Assembly (NCBI GenBank): GCA_050287605.1
Contig: JBNKCG010000082.1
Coordinates: forward strand, 9,622 to 73,621
DNA from: QQUJ01 sp050287605
GTDB lineage: Bacteria > Pseudomonadota > Gammaproteobacteria > QQUJ01
Direction of reading: 5' to 3'
DNA length: 64,000 nt
In this document: in pieces, positions 29,280 to 38,736 of the stretch
Layout of the letters: every line of letters starts with the position of its first letter
Numbering within the stretch: position 1 is the stretch's first letter
Notes under the pieces: generated by a model
Seen by the model: the letters and a program-made list of their open reading frames with translations, nothing else
What the model was told of the DNA's origin: nothing
The model's database searches: none
Made by a program: the position numbers and the translations under genes

Positions 29280-31310
29280 ATGGACAACGTATCTCCAACC
29301 ACGGAGCGGGAGCTGCCGGTCGTTGGTGCAGAGCCGCGCGCACTAGCTCCGAAAATCCGCTTGGAGCAGATCCGGCTGCTCTACAGTCAAGGGCGATTCG
29401 CCCTAGGAAGTTCCATCGCGGTGGCTTGCATTTCGCTGTGGGTGCTCTGGCCAGCGACGGAGCATCGATTGCTGCTCTATTGGTTCGGTGGCATAGTTGC
29501 GACGTCGGTCGTGCGCATGCCCTTGCTGCTCCCATCCCTGCGTGATCGGTTTACACCGGATAAAGCTCTGCGCTGGGGCATACTTTATGCTTCGGGCGCG
29601 TTTCTTGGCGGCACAGCATGGGGGATGTTGGCGCTGCTATGGGAGCCAACGTGGGCGATACCGCATCAAGTATTTGTGTTTATTGTTCTTGCTGGCCTAA
29701 CCGCGGGTGCAATATCGACGAATGCTGCATGGATGATCTCCTACACCTGTTTCACCATTACAACGCTGTCGCCACTAATTCTCGTATTGCTTGTCCAGCC
29801 GGATGCGGTAACCAAAGAAACTGGAGCCCTCGTAGCCGTCTATTGCTGCCTAATACTTGTGATCGCACGGCGCTACGAAACGAATTTGCGTGATTCGCTC
29901 AAACTCCGTTTCGAAAATATCGGCCTCATGAACGGGGTCTCGCATGCGAATCGCGCGCTACGCGATGAAATAGAAGTGCGCAAGGAGGCGCAAACAAAGC
30001 TTCAGCAGCTCAACGAAACTCTGGAAGGGCGCGTAAAAGAGCGTACCCAGGCGCTCACTGAAAGCGAGAAACTGTTCCGTACCATTACTTCTTCGGCCAG
30101 TGAAGCGATCATTATGACCGACGACAATGCGGAAATCGTCTACTGGAATAAGGCCGCAGAGAACATTTTTGGCTACTCCGTAGCCGATGCCGTCGGCAGA
30201 AATGCCCATCAATTACTTGCTCCCTCGCGATATCAACCGGCATACCAAGACGGATACGCGCATTTTTCACAAACGGGCAAGGGCGCGATGATAGGCAAGA
30301 CGGTGGAACTGGAAGCGACTCGAAGTGACGGCAACGAATTTCCCATCGAGCTCTCCGTCTCCGCGGTGCGGCTTAACGAAAGATGGCACTCCATTGGCAT
30401 TGTGCGAGATATCAGTGAACGCAAACGCGCACAGAAGGAGCAGCAAATGCTGGAGGTCCAGTTGAGGCATGCTCAAAAACTGGAGGCCATTGGACAACTC
30501 GCGGCCGGAATTTCGCATGAAATTAACACGCCGGTTCAGTTTGTTAGTGACAACATCCGGTTCCTCTGTGAGGTGTTTGACGACCTTGGGCGGCTTCTAA
30601 TCGCCGGGGAACGAATTTTAGAAGCATCCACCAGACGCGAGTCTGTTTCCGAGCTGCTCGTTGAAGCCAGTATTGTTGCCAGGGAGATCGAGCTCGACTA
30701 TTTGATGAGCGAAGTCCCTAAAACCCTGGATCAAACACTGGAGGGCGTGACTCGTATCAACCAGATTGTCCACGCCATGAAAGAGTTTTCTCACCCAGGA
30801 AGTGACGTTAAAACTCCCGCGAACATCAACAAAGCTATCGAGACGACTGTCCAAGTATCGCGCAACGAGTGGAAGTACTACGCGGACTTGGTTACCGAAC
30901 TGGAACCGAACCTACCAAACGTCCCCTGTTTGCCCGGGGAATTTAACCAAGTGCTTCTCAATGTCATAGTGAACGCTTCCCACGCTATCGCTGATGTGGT
31001 TCGCGGCGAATCTGGTGGCAAGGGGACGATTACGATTCGAACGCGTCGCGATGGCGCGTGGGTCGAAATCAGTATCAGCGACACCGGAACCGGCATTCCG
31101 CCGGAGATACGTACGCGGATCTTCGATCCCTTCTTTACTACCAAAGAAGTGGGTCGGGGTACGGGGCAGGGGCTCGCAATCGCCTATTCGACAATAGTCG
31201 ATAAGCACAACGGAACAATTCATGTCGACAGCGAAGTCGGTAAAGGGTCTACCTTTTACATACGGTTACCGCTTGACACGACTTCCTCCGGCGATCGAAG
31301 GACGAAATGA
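29280..31310 (+). CDS. membrane PAS-domain sensor histidine kinase
   Basis: A 676-residue kinase. About six hydrophobic helices span residues 40-205, then a coiled coil (about 230-265), a PAS domain (LFRTITSSASEAIIMTDDNA to IGIVRDISERKRAQ, about 268-390), and a HisKA H box AAGISHEINTPVQF with the phospho-acceptor at His413. The ATPase domain has the N box (LLNVIVNASHAI), DTGTGIP and GRGTGQGLAI. HEINTP followed by a long insert resembles kinases of the NtrB/HWE-distant type common in delta- and gammaproteobacteria. It overlaps the REC-HDOD gene by 4 bp (ATGA), its probable partner. Base composition is clearly lower in GC than the flanks. Confidence 0.9.
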   Translation: MDNVSPTTERELPVVGAEPRALAPKIRLEQIRLLYSQGRFALGSSIAVACISLWVLWPATEHRLLLYWFGGIVATSVVRMPLLLPSLRDRFTPDKALRWGILYASGAFLGGTAWGMLALLWEPTWAIPHQVFVFIVLAGLTAGAISTNAAWMISYTCFTITTLSPLILVLLVQPDAVTKETGALVAVYCCLILVIARRYETNLRDSLKLRFENIGLMNGVSHANRALRDEIEVRKEAQTKLQQLNETLEGRVKERTQALTESEKLFRTITSSASEAIIMTDDNAEIVYWNKAAENIFGYSVADAVGRNAHQLLAPSRYQPAYQDGYAHFSQTGKGAMIGKTVELEATRSDGNEFPIELSVSAVRLNERWHSIGIVRDISERKRAQKEQQMLEVQLRHAQKLEAIGQLAAGISHEINTPVQFVSDNIRFLCEVFDDLGRLLIAGERILEASTRRESVSELLVEASIVAREIELDYLMSEVPKTLDQTLEGVTRINQIVHAMKEFSHPGSDVKTPANINKAIETTVQVSRNEWKYYADLVTELEPNLPNVPCLPGEFNQVLLNVIVNASHAIADVVRGESGGKGTITIRTRRDGAWVEISISDTGTGIPPEIRTRIFDPFFTTKEVGRGTGQGLAIAYSTIVDKHNGTIHVDSEVGKGSTFYIRLPLDTTSSGDRRTK

Positions 31311-32518
31311 AGAGAAGAATTCTATTTGTTGATGACGAAGAATACGTTCTCACCGCTTTGAGTAGGTCGCTTCGACGGCACCGAGTGGAATGGGAAATGA
31401 CCTTCTGCTCGGACGCACGCCAGGCACTGGAACTTGTTGAGCGTGTATCCTTTGACGTGGTTGTAACAGACATTTACATGCCGGAGGTAAACGGCATCAG
31501 ATTCCTGAAGGGGTTGCAGGATCGCCACCCCGCTGCGGTACGCATCGCTCTGTCGGGGCGTATAGATGCAGATACTATTATGAGTACCGCGGGACTGGTG
31601 CACCATTATCTGACTAAGCCCTGTGATTCGGCGATACTGGAGGCCACGCTGATTCGCGTGCTGAGGCTTCGGGAGCTTATCGACGATGAGCCGCTTCGTG
31701 CGCTTGTCGGCGGGTTGCGCTCATTGCCGATCCTGCCAACGGTATACCATCAGCTCACAGAGCGCCTCGGCGCGAAGAGTACGACAATTCGCGAGTTGAG
31801 CGATATTGTCATAAGAGATCCTCCCTTGGCAGCCAAAACCCTTCAGCTCGTTAACTCGGTGTTTTATGGCCTACGCCGACCGATTTCGGATCCGGTCGAG
31901 GCGCTTACCATGCTAGGTGTGGAAACATTGAGGGGGTTGGTTCTCACTATTGGCGTACTCTCTCAGCTCGACTCGAAAGCATTGGGCAGAGAATGGGCTT
32001 CACTACAGAGGCTCATGAATCACAGCATTGCAATGGCGGCCTTCGCAAAGAATATCGCCGCAACCGAGAGTTGCGGAAAGTCCATGCTTGAAGAAACCTT
32101 CATCGCTGCACTTTTGCATGATATAGGGATTCTGCTTCTCATTGAGAATTTCCCGGGTGAATATGCTGAGATCGAGAGCAAGATGCACGGAGACGAAACG
32201 CAACGCACCCCGTTGGAGCGCGAAATGTTCGGTGTCGACCATGGGGCGGTAGGTGGGTATCTCTTGGGGCTTTGGGGTTTGGCTGATCCGGTGGTTATGG
32301 CGGTCTCACATCATCATCAGCCGAGTATTGTGAAACCCTCAGAATTTTCCCCGCTCACCGCCGTTCATGTGGCTGAGATGTTGATTGATCTTGACGTGCT
32401 GTCCCACCATCCTGGTGGGTGGGGTGGGGTCGACTTGGACTATATTAGTGAGCTGGGTTTGGAGCACAGGTTGGTGATTTGGTCGGAGCTTCGCAGTTCT
32501 CCGACAAAACCCCTATGA
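31307..32518 (+). CDS. response regulator with HDOD output domain
   Basis: A 403-residue protein. The receiver (about 3-118) has acidic residues DDE (9-11), phospho-acceptor Asp55 (VTDIYMPE) and Lys104 (TKPC). The HDOD domain (about 135-330) keeps LPILPTVYHQL and ALLHDIGILLL, followed by the HHHQP stretch. HDOD proteins are signalling scaffolds related to HD phosphohydrolases; here the HD pair is present in HDIG, but the full metal set is not certain. It is coupled by ATGA overlap to the upstream kinase. The REC-GGDEF-EAL gene is convergent 90 bp on. Confidence 0.9.
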   Translation: MKRRILFVDDEEYVLTALSRSLRRHRVEWEMTFCSDARQALELVERVSFDVVVTDIYMPEVNGIRFLKGLQDRHPAAVRIALSGRIDADTIMSTAGLVHHYLTKPCDSAILEATLIRVLRLRELIDDEPLRALVGGLRSLPILPTVYHQLTERLGAKSTTIRELSDIVIRDPPLAAKTLQLVNSVFYGLRRPISDPVEALTMLGVETLRGLVLTIGVLSQLDSKALGREWASLQRLMNHSIAMAAFAKNIAATESCGKSMLEETFIAALLHDIGILLLIENFPGEYAEIESKMHGDETQRTPLEREMFGVDHGAVGGYLLGLWGLADPVVMAVSHHHQPSIVKPSEFSPLTAVHVAEMLIDLDVLSHHPGGWGGVDLDYISELGLEHRLVIWSELRSSPTKPL

Positions 32519-32608
32519 AATACTAATTCCAGTCATAACACTTGGCGATGGCGCGCACATAACAGCAGTCCGTATTATGGTTGTATTAGGAGCTGCGTGA
32601 AATGGGTG

Positions 32609-34333
32609 TCAGTCCAGTTCACTCCATGGTTGCGGGGTGCTGATGTGATAACCTTGCGCGTAGTCAATACTGAATTCCCGCAAGTAATCGAGAATACGTT
32701 CGTTCTCCACGTATTCGGCTATCGTTTTTTTCCCCATAACGCGACCTATCTCGCCGATGGCTTTCACCATGGCGCGATCGATGTCGTTGGTGTCCATGTT
32801 TTTAACGAACATACCGTCAATCTTTAGAAAATCAACGGGCAGATTTTTCAAATAGGCAAAAGACGAAAAGCCACTGCCGAAGTCGTCCAGCGCAAAACGG
32901 AAGCCCCTCTCTCTCAGAATTCTGATGAAAGGAATGACTCTGCTTAGTTGGGAAATGGCTGCCGTTTCGGTAATCTCCAAGCAGATTTTTTGCGGAGCTA
33001 CCGATGCGCGCTCAAAAACATCGATAATATGTTGAAGGATCTCGTTGCTTCCTAGCGAATGACCGGAAAGGTTGATGGAGCACAGTGCGAGTCTATCCAG
33101 GTGGCTCGGGTGGGTGCGTAGCCACTCGGCGGCGTTGCTGACAACCCAGCGGTCGAGTTGCGGTGATAAATGGTACTTCTCCACTGCAGGCAGGAATGCA
33201 CCCGGTGGCAGTATATTTCCTTGTTCGTCGAGTTTCCGGATCAGTAGCTCGTAGTGGTCGCCGGTTTCGGTATTTGGCGCTGCTATAGGCCTAATTGTTT
33301 GATAATAGAGTTGAAATCGATTCTCTTCGAGAGCACGCTTGACACTTGTAATTGTTCTTGTGTCGCCTAACCGTTTTGTCAGTTCTTCATCGTCGGGACC
33401 GCTGACGTGGATTTGATTGAGACCTCCGCTCTTCGCAATGTCTTTTGCGGCCTCCGCTGCACTAAACAAAGTGGTGGCGTCGCAGTTGTGACTGTCAATT
33501 GGCACCACTCCAACACTTAGGGTTACATCGAAGATCTCTCTCTCCCATTCGAATCGAAAACGACTCAGCGCTTCGCGTAGCCGATAAACCATAGCCTCGG
33601 CGTCTTTCATTGAGCAATCTACGAATATTGCTCCAAACTCATCGCCAAAGAGGCGACCAAGTACATCGCTATCACGCATTTGCGAAGATACAAGTTGACC
33701 AAATTGACGCAACATCTCATCACCAGCGACATGTCCGCAGGTCTCGTTGATTACGTGAAAACTGTTGATGTCGAGATAGCACAGTGCGTGCGTTTTTCCC
33801 TCGTCTCTTGCTGAATCTATGAAGGGTAGCAATTGGTCGGCAAAGGCTTGGCGATTAAGCAAACCGGTCAGCAAATCGTGCTTGGACTGATAGGAAAGCT
33901 GCTCAGATAGATCGTGTGCCTCGACGATGCTTTGCTCTAAGCGCTTGCGTCGTTCCCGTGCCTTCGCGTATTCATCGAGACCGCTATTGAGTGCAGCTGC
34001 CATGGTCTCGCGTGAGCAGGGTTTATTGAGAAACTTGAACACCTGCCCGCGGTTGACGGCGTCGACTGCGGTCTGCTGATCCGCATTGCCAGTCAGCATG
34101 ATGCGAACCGTGTCTGGCGCGATCTCACGGAGCCGGATCAGCAACTCCAGTCCGTCCATTCCTGGCATTCGCATGTCGGCCACAACGATTGCGTAGGGTC
34201 CAAATTGACCTGCCATGTCGAGAGCCAGTTGCGCGCTGGACGCTACGTTCAAATGAAATCGTTTGCGCAGTCCACGGACGTACCCGTCCAGGACATGCGG
34301 ATCGTCGTCGACGATGAGTATCTTTTCGTTCAT
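32609..34333 (-). CDS. response regulator with GGDEF and EAL domains (cyclic-di-GMP turnover)
   Basis: A 574-residue three-domain protein. The receiver has Asp53 (VADMRMPG) and Lys104 (NKPC). The GGDEF motif is changed to FGDEF (229-233), so cyclase activity is doubtful. The EAL domain keeps the metal and catalytic residues: ELL in place of EAL (YELLIR), LEITET, DDFGSGFSSFAYL, KIDGMF and AEYVEN, so it is probably a c-di-GMP phosphodiesterase. Likely phosphorylated by the nearby kinase. It is convergent with the REC-HDOD gene and of similar low GC. Confidence 0.92.
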   Translation of the reverse strand: MNEKILIVDDDPHVLDGYVRGLRKRFHLNVASSAQLALDMAGQFGPYAIVVADMRMPGMDGLELLIRLREIAPDTVRIMLTGNADQQTAVDAVNRGQVFKFLNKPCSRETMAAALNSGLDEYAKARERRKRLEQSIVEAHDLSEQLSYQSKHDLLTGLLNRQAFADQLLPFIDSARDEGKTHALCYLDINSFHVINETCGHVAGDEMLRQFGQLVSSQMRDSDVLGRLFGDEFGAIFVDCSMKDAEAMVYRLREALSRFRFEWEREIFDVTLSVGVVPIDSHNCDATTLFSAAEAAKDIAKSGGLNQIHVSGPDDEELTKRLGDTRTITSVKRALEENRFQLYYQTIRPIAAPNTETGDHYELLIRKLDEQGNILPPGAFLPAVEKYHLSPQLDRWVVSNAAEWLRTHPSHLDRLALCSINLSGHSLGSNEILQHIIDVFERASVAPQKICLEITETAAISQLSRVIPFIRILRERGFRFALDDFGSGFSSFAYLKNLPVDFLKIDGMFVKNMDTNDIDRAMVKAIGEIGRVMGKKTIAEYVENERILDYLREFSIDYAQGYHISTPQPWSELD

Positions 34334-34511
34334 TCAGGAAGCCATGTTCAGTGCGGTTTCATGCGGTTTTGCAGTTATTCAAATCAATTTGTCGGTATGA
34401 ACTGTAAGACTTTGGTGAGTAACGGGTAGAGTCAGGGCAGCGCTCACCAGTTTCATATACGGATTAGGCTTCGGGTGGCTTGCCGCTAAAGTTACGCGTT
34501 GATGTCCCACG

Positions 34512-34984
34512 CTAGACTATAACCTGTGCGACCATGGTGCGCAGCTCTTCGCTCAGTTTGCTCAGTTCATGGCTGGAGGCCGAGGTCTGTTCCGCGCCGG
34601 CGGAGGTTTTGACGGCAATCTCCTGAATATTCCTGACATTGCGGTTGATCTCTTCTGCGGTAGCCGACTGTTGCTCCGCTGCGCTGGCGATCTGTGTGTT
34701 CATGTCGAGGATGGTGCGCACGGCGGCGGTGATACCCTCCAAGGACTGTCCCGCGTGCTCGGCCATCTCTACGGTATTGCCGGTTCGCTTCTGGCTACTG
34801 TTCATCACCGAGACGGCTTCCTCGGCGCCGCTCTGTAACGTCGCGATCAGGGTTTCAATCTCCGCCGTAGAGTCCAGGGTGCGCTGCGCTAGCGTGCGCA
34901 CCTCATCGTGATGGCGAGAGCTAGCGTCGCCTTGATACCGATCCGGAGGTTGCGAAAACCAGCGAGGATGGATTGCATTGTCAT
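34512..34984 (-). pseudogene. methyl-accepting chemotaxis protein remnant with large internal deletion
   Basis: The minus strand starts with a chemoreceptor-like N-terminus (MTMQSILAGFRNLRIGIKAT, then LALAI), the beginning of a first membrane helix. It is joined directly to a chemoreceptor C-terminus (DEVRTLAQRTLDSTAEIETL ... AAEQQSATAEEINRNV ... LSEELRTMV) in a different frame. The join is near 34905. The ligand-binding domain, second helix, HAMP and most of the signalling hairpin, well over 300 codons, are missing. After the join the first frame stops within ten codons. ACGCTAGC occurs on both sides of the join. It is not expected to make a receptor. Confidence 0.75.
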
Positions 34985-35341
34985 GCCAACCGTTGTCAGG
35001 CCGTTCGGCGCGGGATCGGCCGGGAATCGATGCGCCTTTTCGTTGCGGCGGCGAAAGTGCCGGAAGCGGTATGCGCTACCCCGCAAAGGCGGCACCGGTT
35101 ATCGGGTATTCGAGCTATTGGCCATATCTTGGTTGCGGTAGGACGCGCCCTCGCCGTCATCTCTCCGATTTGCCGCACTCAATCTATCGGCTTTTGGTGG
35201 GTAAACCTTAGTGTTCTGACGTTTCAGCAGGCTCAGCATCCGTCGTGGATCGGGTCAATTTACCGAACAGGGGAGTACGTCTTGTGGGGCCTGCCAACAC
35301 GGCGATGCCAGCGGCCGGTGTGTTCACTGCACCGACGCGGC
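34985..35341. other. 357-bp region upstream of the receptor remnant, nothing recognised
   Basis: Several short frames exist on both strands but none has a ribosome site and family resemblance together. It probably holds the old receptor promoter and decayed sequence up to the end of the DedA-PAP2 gene. Confidence 0.4.
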
Positions 35342-37405
35342 TTAGGACGACGGCGGTGGCCCGGGTTGCTCCGGAGTGGCGGGTGCGAGGGGGATGTTCC
35401 CGATCAGCAGTACCCGTCCCGACCACGGGTTGGTTTGGTTATGCGCGGTTGTGCGTCGCACGTCGGAAAGCAGCAACGGGCCTAACTGGGCTTTCAGCTC
35501 CGTCAACGGCGTGTCGAAATCGTCGCGGGTGCGCGGTAGGGTGATGGAGGGCAGAACGGTGATTTTGCCCAGCCGGCTGACGTTGCCCACGTAGAGTGGG
35601 ATGCCGCCCGGTTGCAGGCGGTAGGGAATGGCCCAGAGCCGCAATACCAACCGCTCGTTGGCGACGTGCGAGCGGTGCCACAGGGTGATGGCTTCATGCT
35701 GACCGTCGTGGATCTGCGGCAAGATGGGGCGCGCTCCGCTGTCGGCGGTGCCCAGCCAGAGCAGGCTATCGCTCCAGGCGAGCGGGCGCGCACGCTGCCA
35801 CCCCGATCTTGCCAATTGTTCGGCGAGTGGGGCAGGGTCGCCCGCCCACTGCACGGTAAGCGGATGGTTGCGGCGTAGGCGCAGGTCGTGGCGCAGGCGC
35901 GGCAGTTGGCGCCATCCTCCGGTTAACCACGCGGTGATGGTTAGGTCGTGCTCGGCGCGATGAACGGCGTAGCGCTCGAGGTCGCGTTCCAGGAACTGGT
36001 TGGAATAGAAGGTTCCCCAGACCAGCAGCGTTCCCAGGGCCAGGGCGCTCAGTTGTCGGCCGCGGCCGGCGATGGAGTCGTGGAGGCGGAAGGCGATGCC
36101 GAGGACGGTGACCCAGATCAGCCCCAGGGTGAGGCCACCCAACACGTCCGACAGCCAGTGGGCGCCCAGGTAGAGGCGCGAAGCGGCAATGCCCAGCGCC
36201 AGCAGTACGGCGATCGTGTAGGGTAGCCAGCGCCAGGCGAGTTTGAAATCGCGCGCCGTCAGAACGGCGAGAAAGCCGAACAGAGTGATGGCGCGGGTGG
36301 CGTGTCCGCTGGGGAAGGCGCTGTCGGCGAACTGCGCGATGATCGCCTCGGGGCGCGGAATCCCTACTGCAATTTTCAGCAGCCACGGCACCGCCAGGGC
36401 GAAGGTGACTGCTCCCAGCCAGTGGGCGCAGGCGCTCCAGCGGCGCCGCGCCGTTAGCCACAGCGTGACCACCAGCGCCAGGAGTGAGACGACGGGCAGG
36501 TCACCCAGGTGGGTGAGGCGCACCATCAACACGTCGATCCACGGCGTGCGTAGTCCCAGTAGCAGATCGTACAGCGCCCGGTCCAGGTTGGTGGGTGGCT
36601 GGCTCTGCAGGGCGCTGCCCAACATGCCGGCAAAACCCCAGACCGCCACCAAAAGCAGTAGCGCCCACGCTGCCAGCGTGCCGGCGTCGGGCCGCGCCGG
36701 GTCTATCAGCCCGCGCGTGACGCGACCCAGCAGCGGGTGGCGTACGCTCCACAGCGCGGCGCGGTTGAGGTACTCCACGGCGTGGGGTTGGAGCAGGCGG
36801 TAAACGCGACGCACCACCACCACCGAGAGCCAGATCAGCGCGACCAGGATCAGGATCGCCATCACCAGCCGGCCGCCCACTTCGGCGGCCAGCCCCAGCG
36901 AGGCGCCGAACAGCGCCCCGGGCAGCAGGTAGACCGGTGCCCAGAGCAGCGAGGCGCAGGCGCTGATGAGCAGGAAACGGCTGACCCGCATGCGCAGCAT
37001 GCCGGCCACCGCGGGCAGGATGGGGCGCACCGGACCAACGAAGCGCCCCAGGAAGAGACTCTTGCCGCCGTGGCGGTCGATGAAGCGCAGACCGCGTTCG
37101 ATCAGTTCCGGGTGTTTGCTGAACGGCCACAGCCGGCGCAACGGTTGTTCGAAACGTCGCCCGATGAAGAAGCTGAGCCAGTCGCCCGCCAGCGCGCCGG
37201 CGGCCGCCCACAGCAGGGTGGACCCCAGGGGCAGCGCGCCCGTGGCAGTGAGCGCGCCAACGCCGAACAGCAATACTGCGCCGGGCATCACCAGTCCCAC
37301 CACCACCAGCGATTCGCTGAAGGCGATGAGCGCGACCACCAGGCCGGCGCTGCCGGGGTGCGCCGTGACCCATTCCAGGAGGATCGTCAGCAGACCGGTG
37401 TCCAT
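35342..37405 (-). CDS. DedA - PAP2 phosphatase - LssY-like fusion membrane protein
   Basis: A 687-residue inner-membrane protein with three modules. Residues 1-210 are DedA/SNARE-associated (FSESLVVVGLVMPGAVLLF; GRFVGPVRPILPAVAGMLRM), a family linked to lipid-carrier flipping. About 235-445 is a PAP2 lipid phosphatase with all three motifs (KIAVGIPRP; PSGHA; SRLYLGAHWLSDVLGG). The last 220 residues are a soluble LssY-like C-terminal domain of unknown function. The combination suggests dephosphorylation and translocation of a polyprenyl or phospholipid carrier. It is separated from hemL by 29 bp on the same strand. Confidence 0.88.
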   Translation of the reverse strand: MDTGLLTILLEWVTAHPGSAGLVVALIAFSESLVVVGLVMPGAVLLFGVGALTATGALPLGSTLLWAAAGALAGDWLSFFIGRRFEQPLRRLWPFSKHPELIERGLRFIDRHGGKSLFLGRFVGPVRPILPAVAGMLRMRVSRFLLISACASLLWAPVYLLPGALFGASLGLAAEVGGRLVMAILILVALIWLSVVVVRRVYRLLQPHAVEYLNRAALWSVRHPLLGRVTRGLIDPARPDAGTLAAWALLLLVAVWGFAGMLGSALQSQPPTNLDRALYDLLLGLRTPWIDVLMVRLTHLGDLPVVSLLALVVTLWLTARRRWSACAHWLGAVTFALAVPWLLKIAVGIPRPEAIIAQFADSAFPSGHATRAITLFGFLAVLTARDFKLAWRWLPYTIAVLLALGIAASRLYLGAHWLSDVLGGLTLGLIWVTVLGIAFRLHDSIAGRGRQLSALALGTLLVWGTFYSNQFLERDLERYAVHRAEHDLTITAWLTGGWRQLPRLRHDLRLRRNHPLTVQWAGDPAPLAEQLARSGWQRARPLAWSDSLLWLGTADSGARPILPQIHDGQHEAITLWHRSHVANERLVLRLWAIPYRLQPGGIPLYVGNVSRLGKITVLPSITLPRTRDDFDTPLTELKAQLGPLLLSDVRRTTAHNQTNPWSGRVLLIGNIPLAPATPEQPGPPPSS

Positions 37406-37434
37406 GGACGGTCCGCCTGCGTGCGGTTACCGGG

Positions 37435-38715
37435 TCAGAGAGTGCCGAACGCGTCGGACGCGGCCGTGATGGTGGCGTCGATATCGGCCTCGCTGTGGGC
37501 GGCGGAGACGAAGCCCGCCTCGTAGGCGGAGGGGGCGAGGTAGACGCCGCGGTCGAGCATGGCGTGGAAGAAGCGCTGGAAACGCTCGACGTCGCACGCC
37601 ATCACCTGCGAGTAGCGGCTGATGCCGGCGTCGCTGCTGAAGAACAGTCCGAACATGCCGCCCACGCGGTTGGTGGTGAAGGGGATGCCGGCTGCGTCGG
37701 CCGCCGTCTGCAGGCCCCGGGTGAGGCGTTCGGTTTTGGCGCCCAGCTCGTCGTAAAAACCAGCGCGTTCCAGTTCGCGCAGCGTGGCGAGACCGGCGGT
37801 CATGGCGATGGGATTGCCGGACAGCGTACCCGCCTGGTAGACCGGCCCCAGCGGAGCGATTCTCTCCATGATGGCTCGCTTGCCGCCGAAGGCGCCCACC
37901 GGCATGCCGCCGCCGATCACCTTGCCCAGCGTGGTGAGGTCGGGAGTGACGCCGTAGCGCTCCTGGGCGCCGCCCAGGGCGACGCGAAAGCCGGTCATCA
38001 CCTCGTCGAAGATCAGCACCGCGCCGTGCTCGTCGCATACCGCGCGCAACCCTTCCAGAAAACCCGGTTCGGGCGGAATGCAGTTCATGTTGCCCGCCAC
38101 CGGTTCGACGATGATGCAGGCGATTTGTGCGCCTGCCTCGGCGAAGGCGGCGCGTACCTGATCGAGATCGTTGTAGGCGAGGGTGATGGTGTGCTCCGCC
38201 AGTGCGGCGGGGACGCCCGGCGAGGTGGGCACGCCCAGGGTGAGTGCGCCGGAACCGGCCTTGACCAGCAGCGAGTCGGAGTGGCCGTGGTAGCAGCCCT
38301 CGAACTTCACGATCTTGTCGCGTCCGGTGTAGCCGCGCGCCAGTCGGATGGCGCTCATGGTTGCTTCGGTGCCGGAACTCACCATGCGTACCAGCTCGAT
38401 GCTGGGCACGATCTGGCAGATCAGCTCGGCCATCTCGATCTCGATGGCGGTGGGGGCGCCGAAACCCAGTCCGTATTTGCACGCTTCGCGCACCGCCTCG
38501 ATCACGCCGGGGTGGGCGTGGCCCAGAATCATCGGTCCCCAGGAGCCCACGTAGTCGATGTAGCGGGCGCCGTCCTCGTCGTAGACGCAGGCCCCTTCGC
38601 CGCGGGCGAAGAACACCGGTGTGCCACCCACGCCGCGAAAGGCGCGCACCGGCGAATTGACGCCGCCCGGGATGAAGGTCTGGGCCTGCTCGAAGAGTTC
38701 CTGGGATCGTGTCAT
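37435..38715 (-). CDS. hemL: glutamate-1-semialdehyde 2,1-aminomutase
   Basis: A 426-residue PLP enzyme making 5-aminolevulinate from glutamate-1-semialdehyde in the C5 heme pathway. Typical segments are FIPGGVNSPVRAFRGVGGTP, SSGTEATMSAIRLARG, FDEVMTGFR and the PLP lysine region IGGGMPVGAFGGKRAIM. Full length. It is part of a thiD-thiE-hemL run common in gammaproteobacteria and lies 21 bp after thiE. Confidence 0.97.
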   Translation of the reverse strand: MTRSQELFEQAQTFIPGGVNSPVRAFRGVGGTPVFFARGEGACVYDEDGARYIDYVGSWGPMILGHAHPGVIEAVREACKYGLGFGAPTAIEIEMAELICQIVPSIELVRMVSSGTEATMSAIRLARGYTGRDKIVKFEGCYHGHSDSLLVKAGSGALTLGVPTSPGVPAALAEHTITLAYNDLDQVRAAFAEAGAQIACIIVEPVAGNMNCIPPEPGFLEGLRAVCDEHGAVLIFDEVMTGFRVALGGAQERYGVTPDLTTLGKVIGGGMPVGAFGGKRAIMERIAPLGPVYQAGTLSGNPIAMTAGLATLRELERAGFYDELGAKTERLTRGLQTAADAAGIPFTTNRVGGMFGLFFSSDAGISRYSQVMACDVERFQRFFHAMLDRGVYLAPSAYEAGFVSAAHSEADIDATITAASDAFGTL

Positions 38716-38736
38716 GGATGGTCGTCCTGTGGTGTT

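Noticed and set aside
35030..35130. Segment resembling parts of a c-di-GMP riboswitch next to the signalling block
   Set aside because: A GCAAAG-like stretch and a GGTAG are present, but the paired arms could not be matched to the GEMM consensus.
28788..35341. Attachment repeats or an integrase bounding the low-GC block
   Set aside because: No direct repeat of useful length, tRNA or recombinase gene was found at the edges.
35208..35426. Small minus-strand frame between the receptor remnant and the DedA-PAP2 gene
   Set aside because: It has no ribosome site, unusual composition and overlaps the end of the DedA-PAP2 gene.
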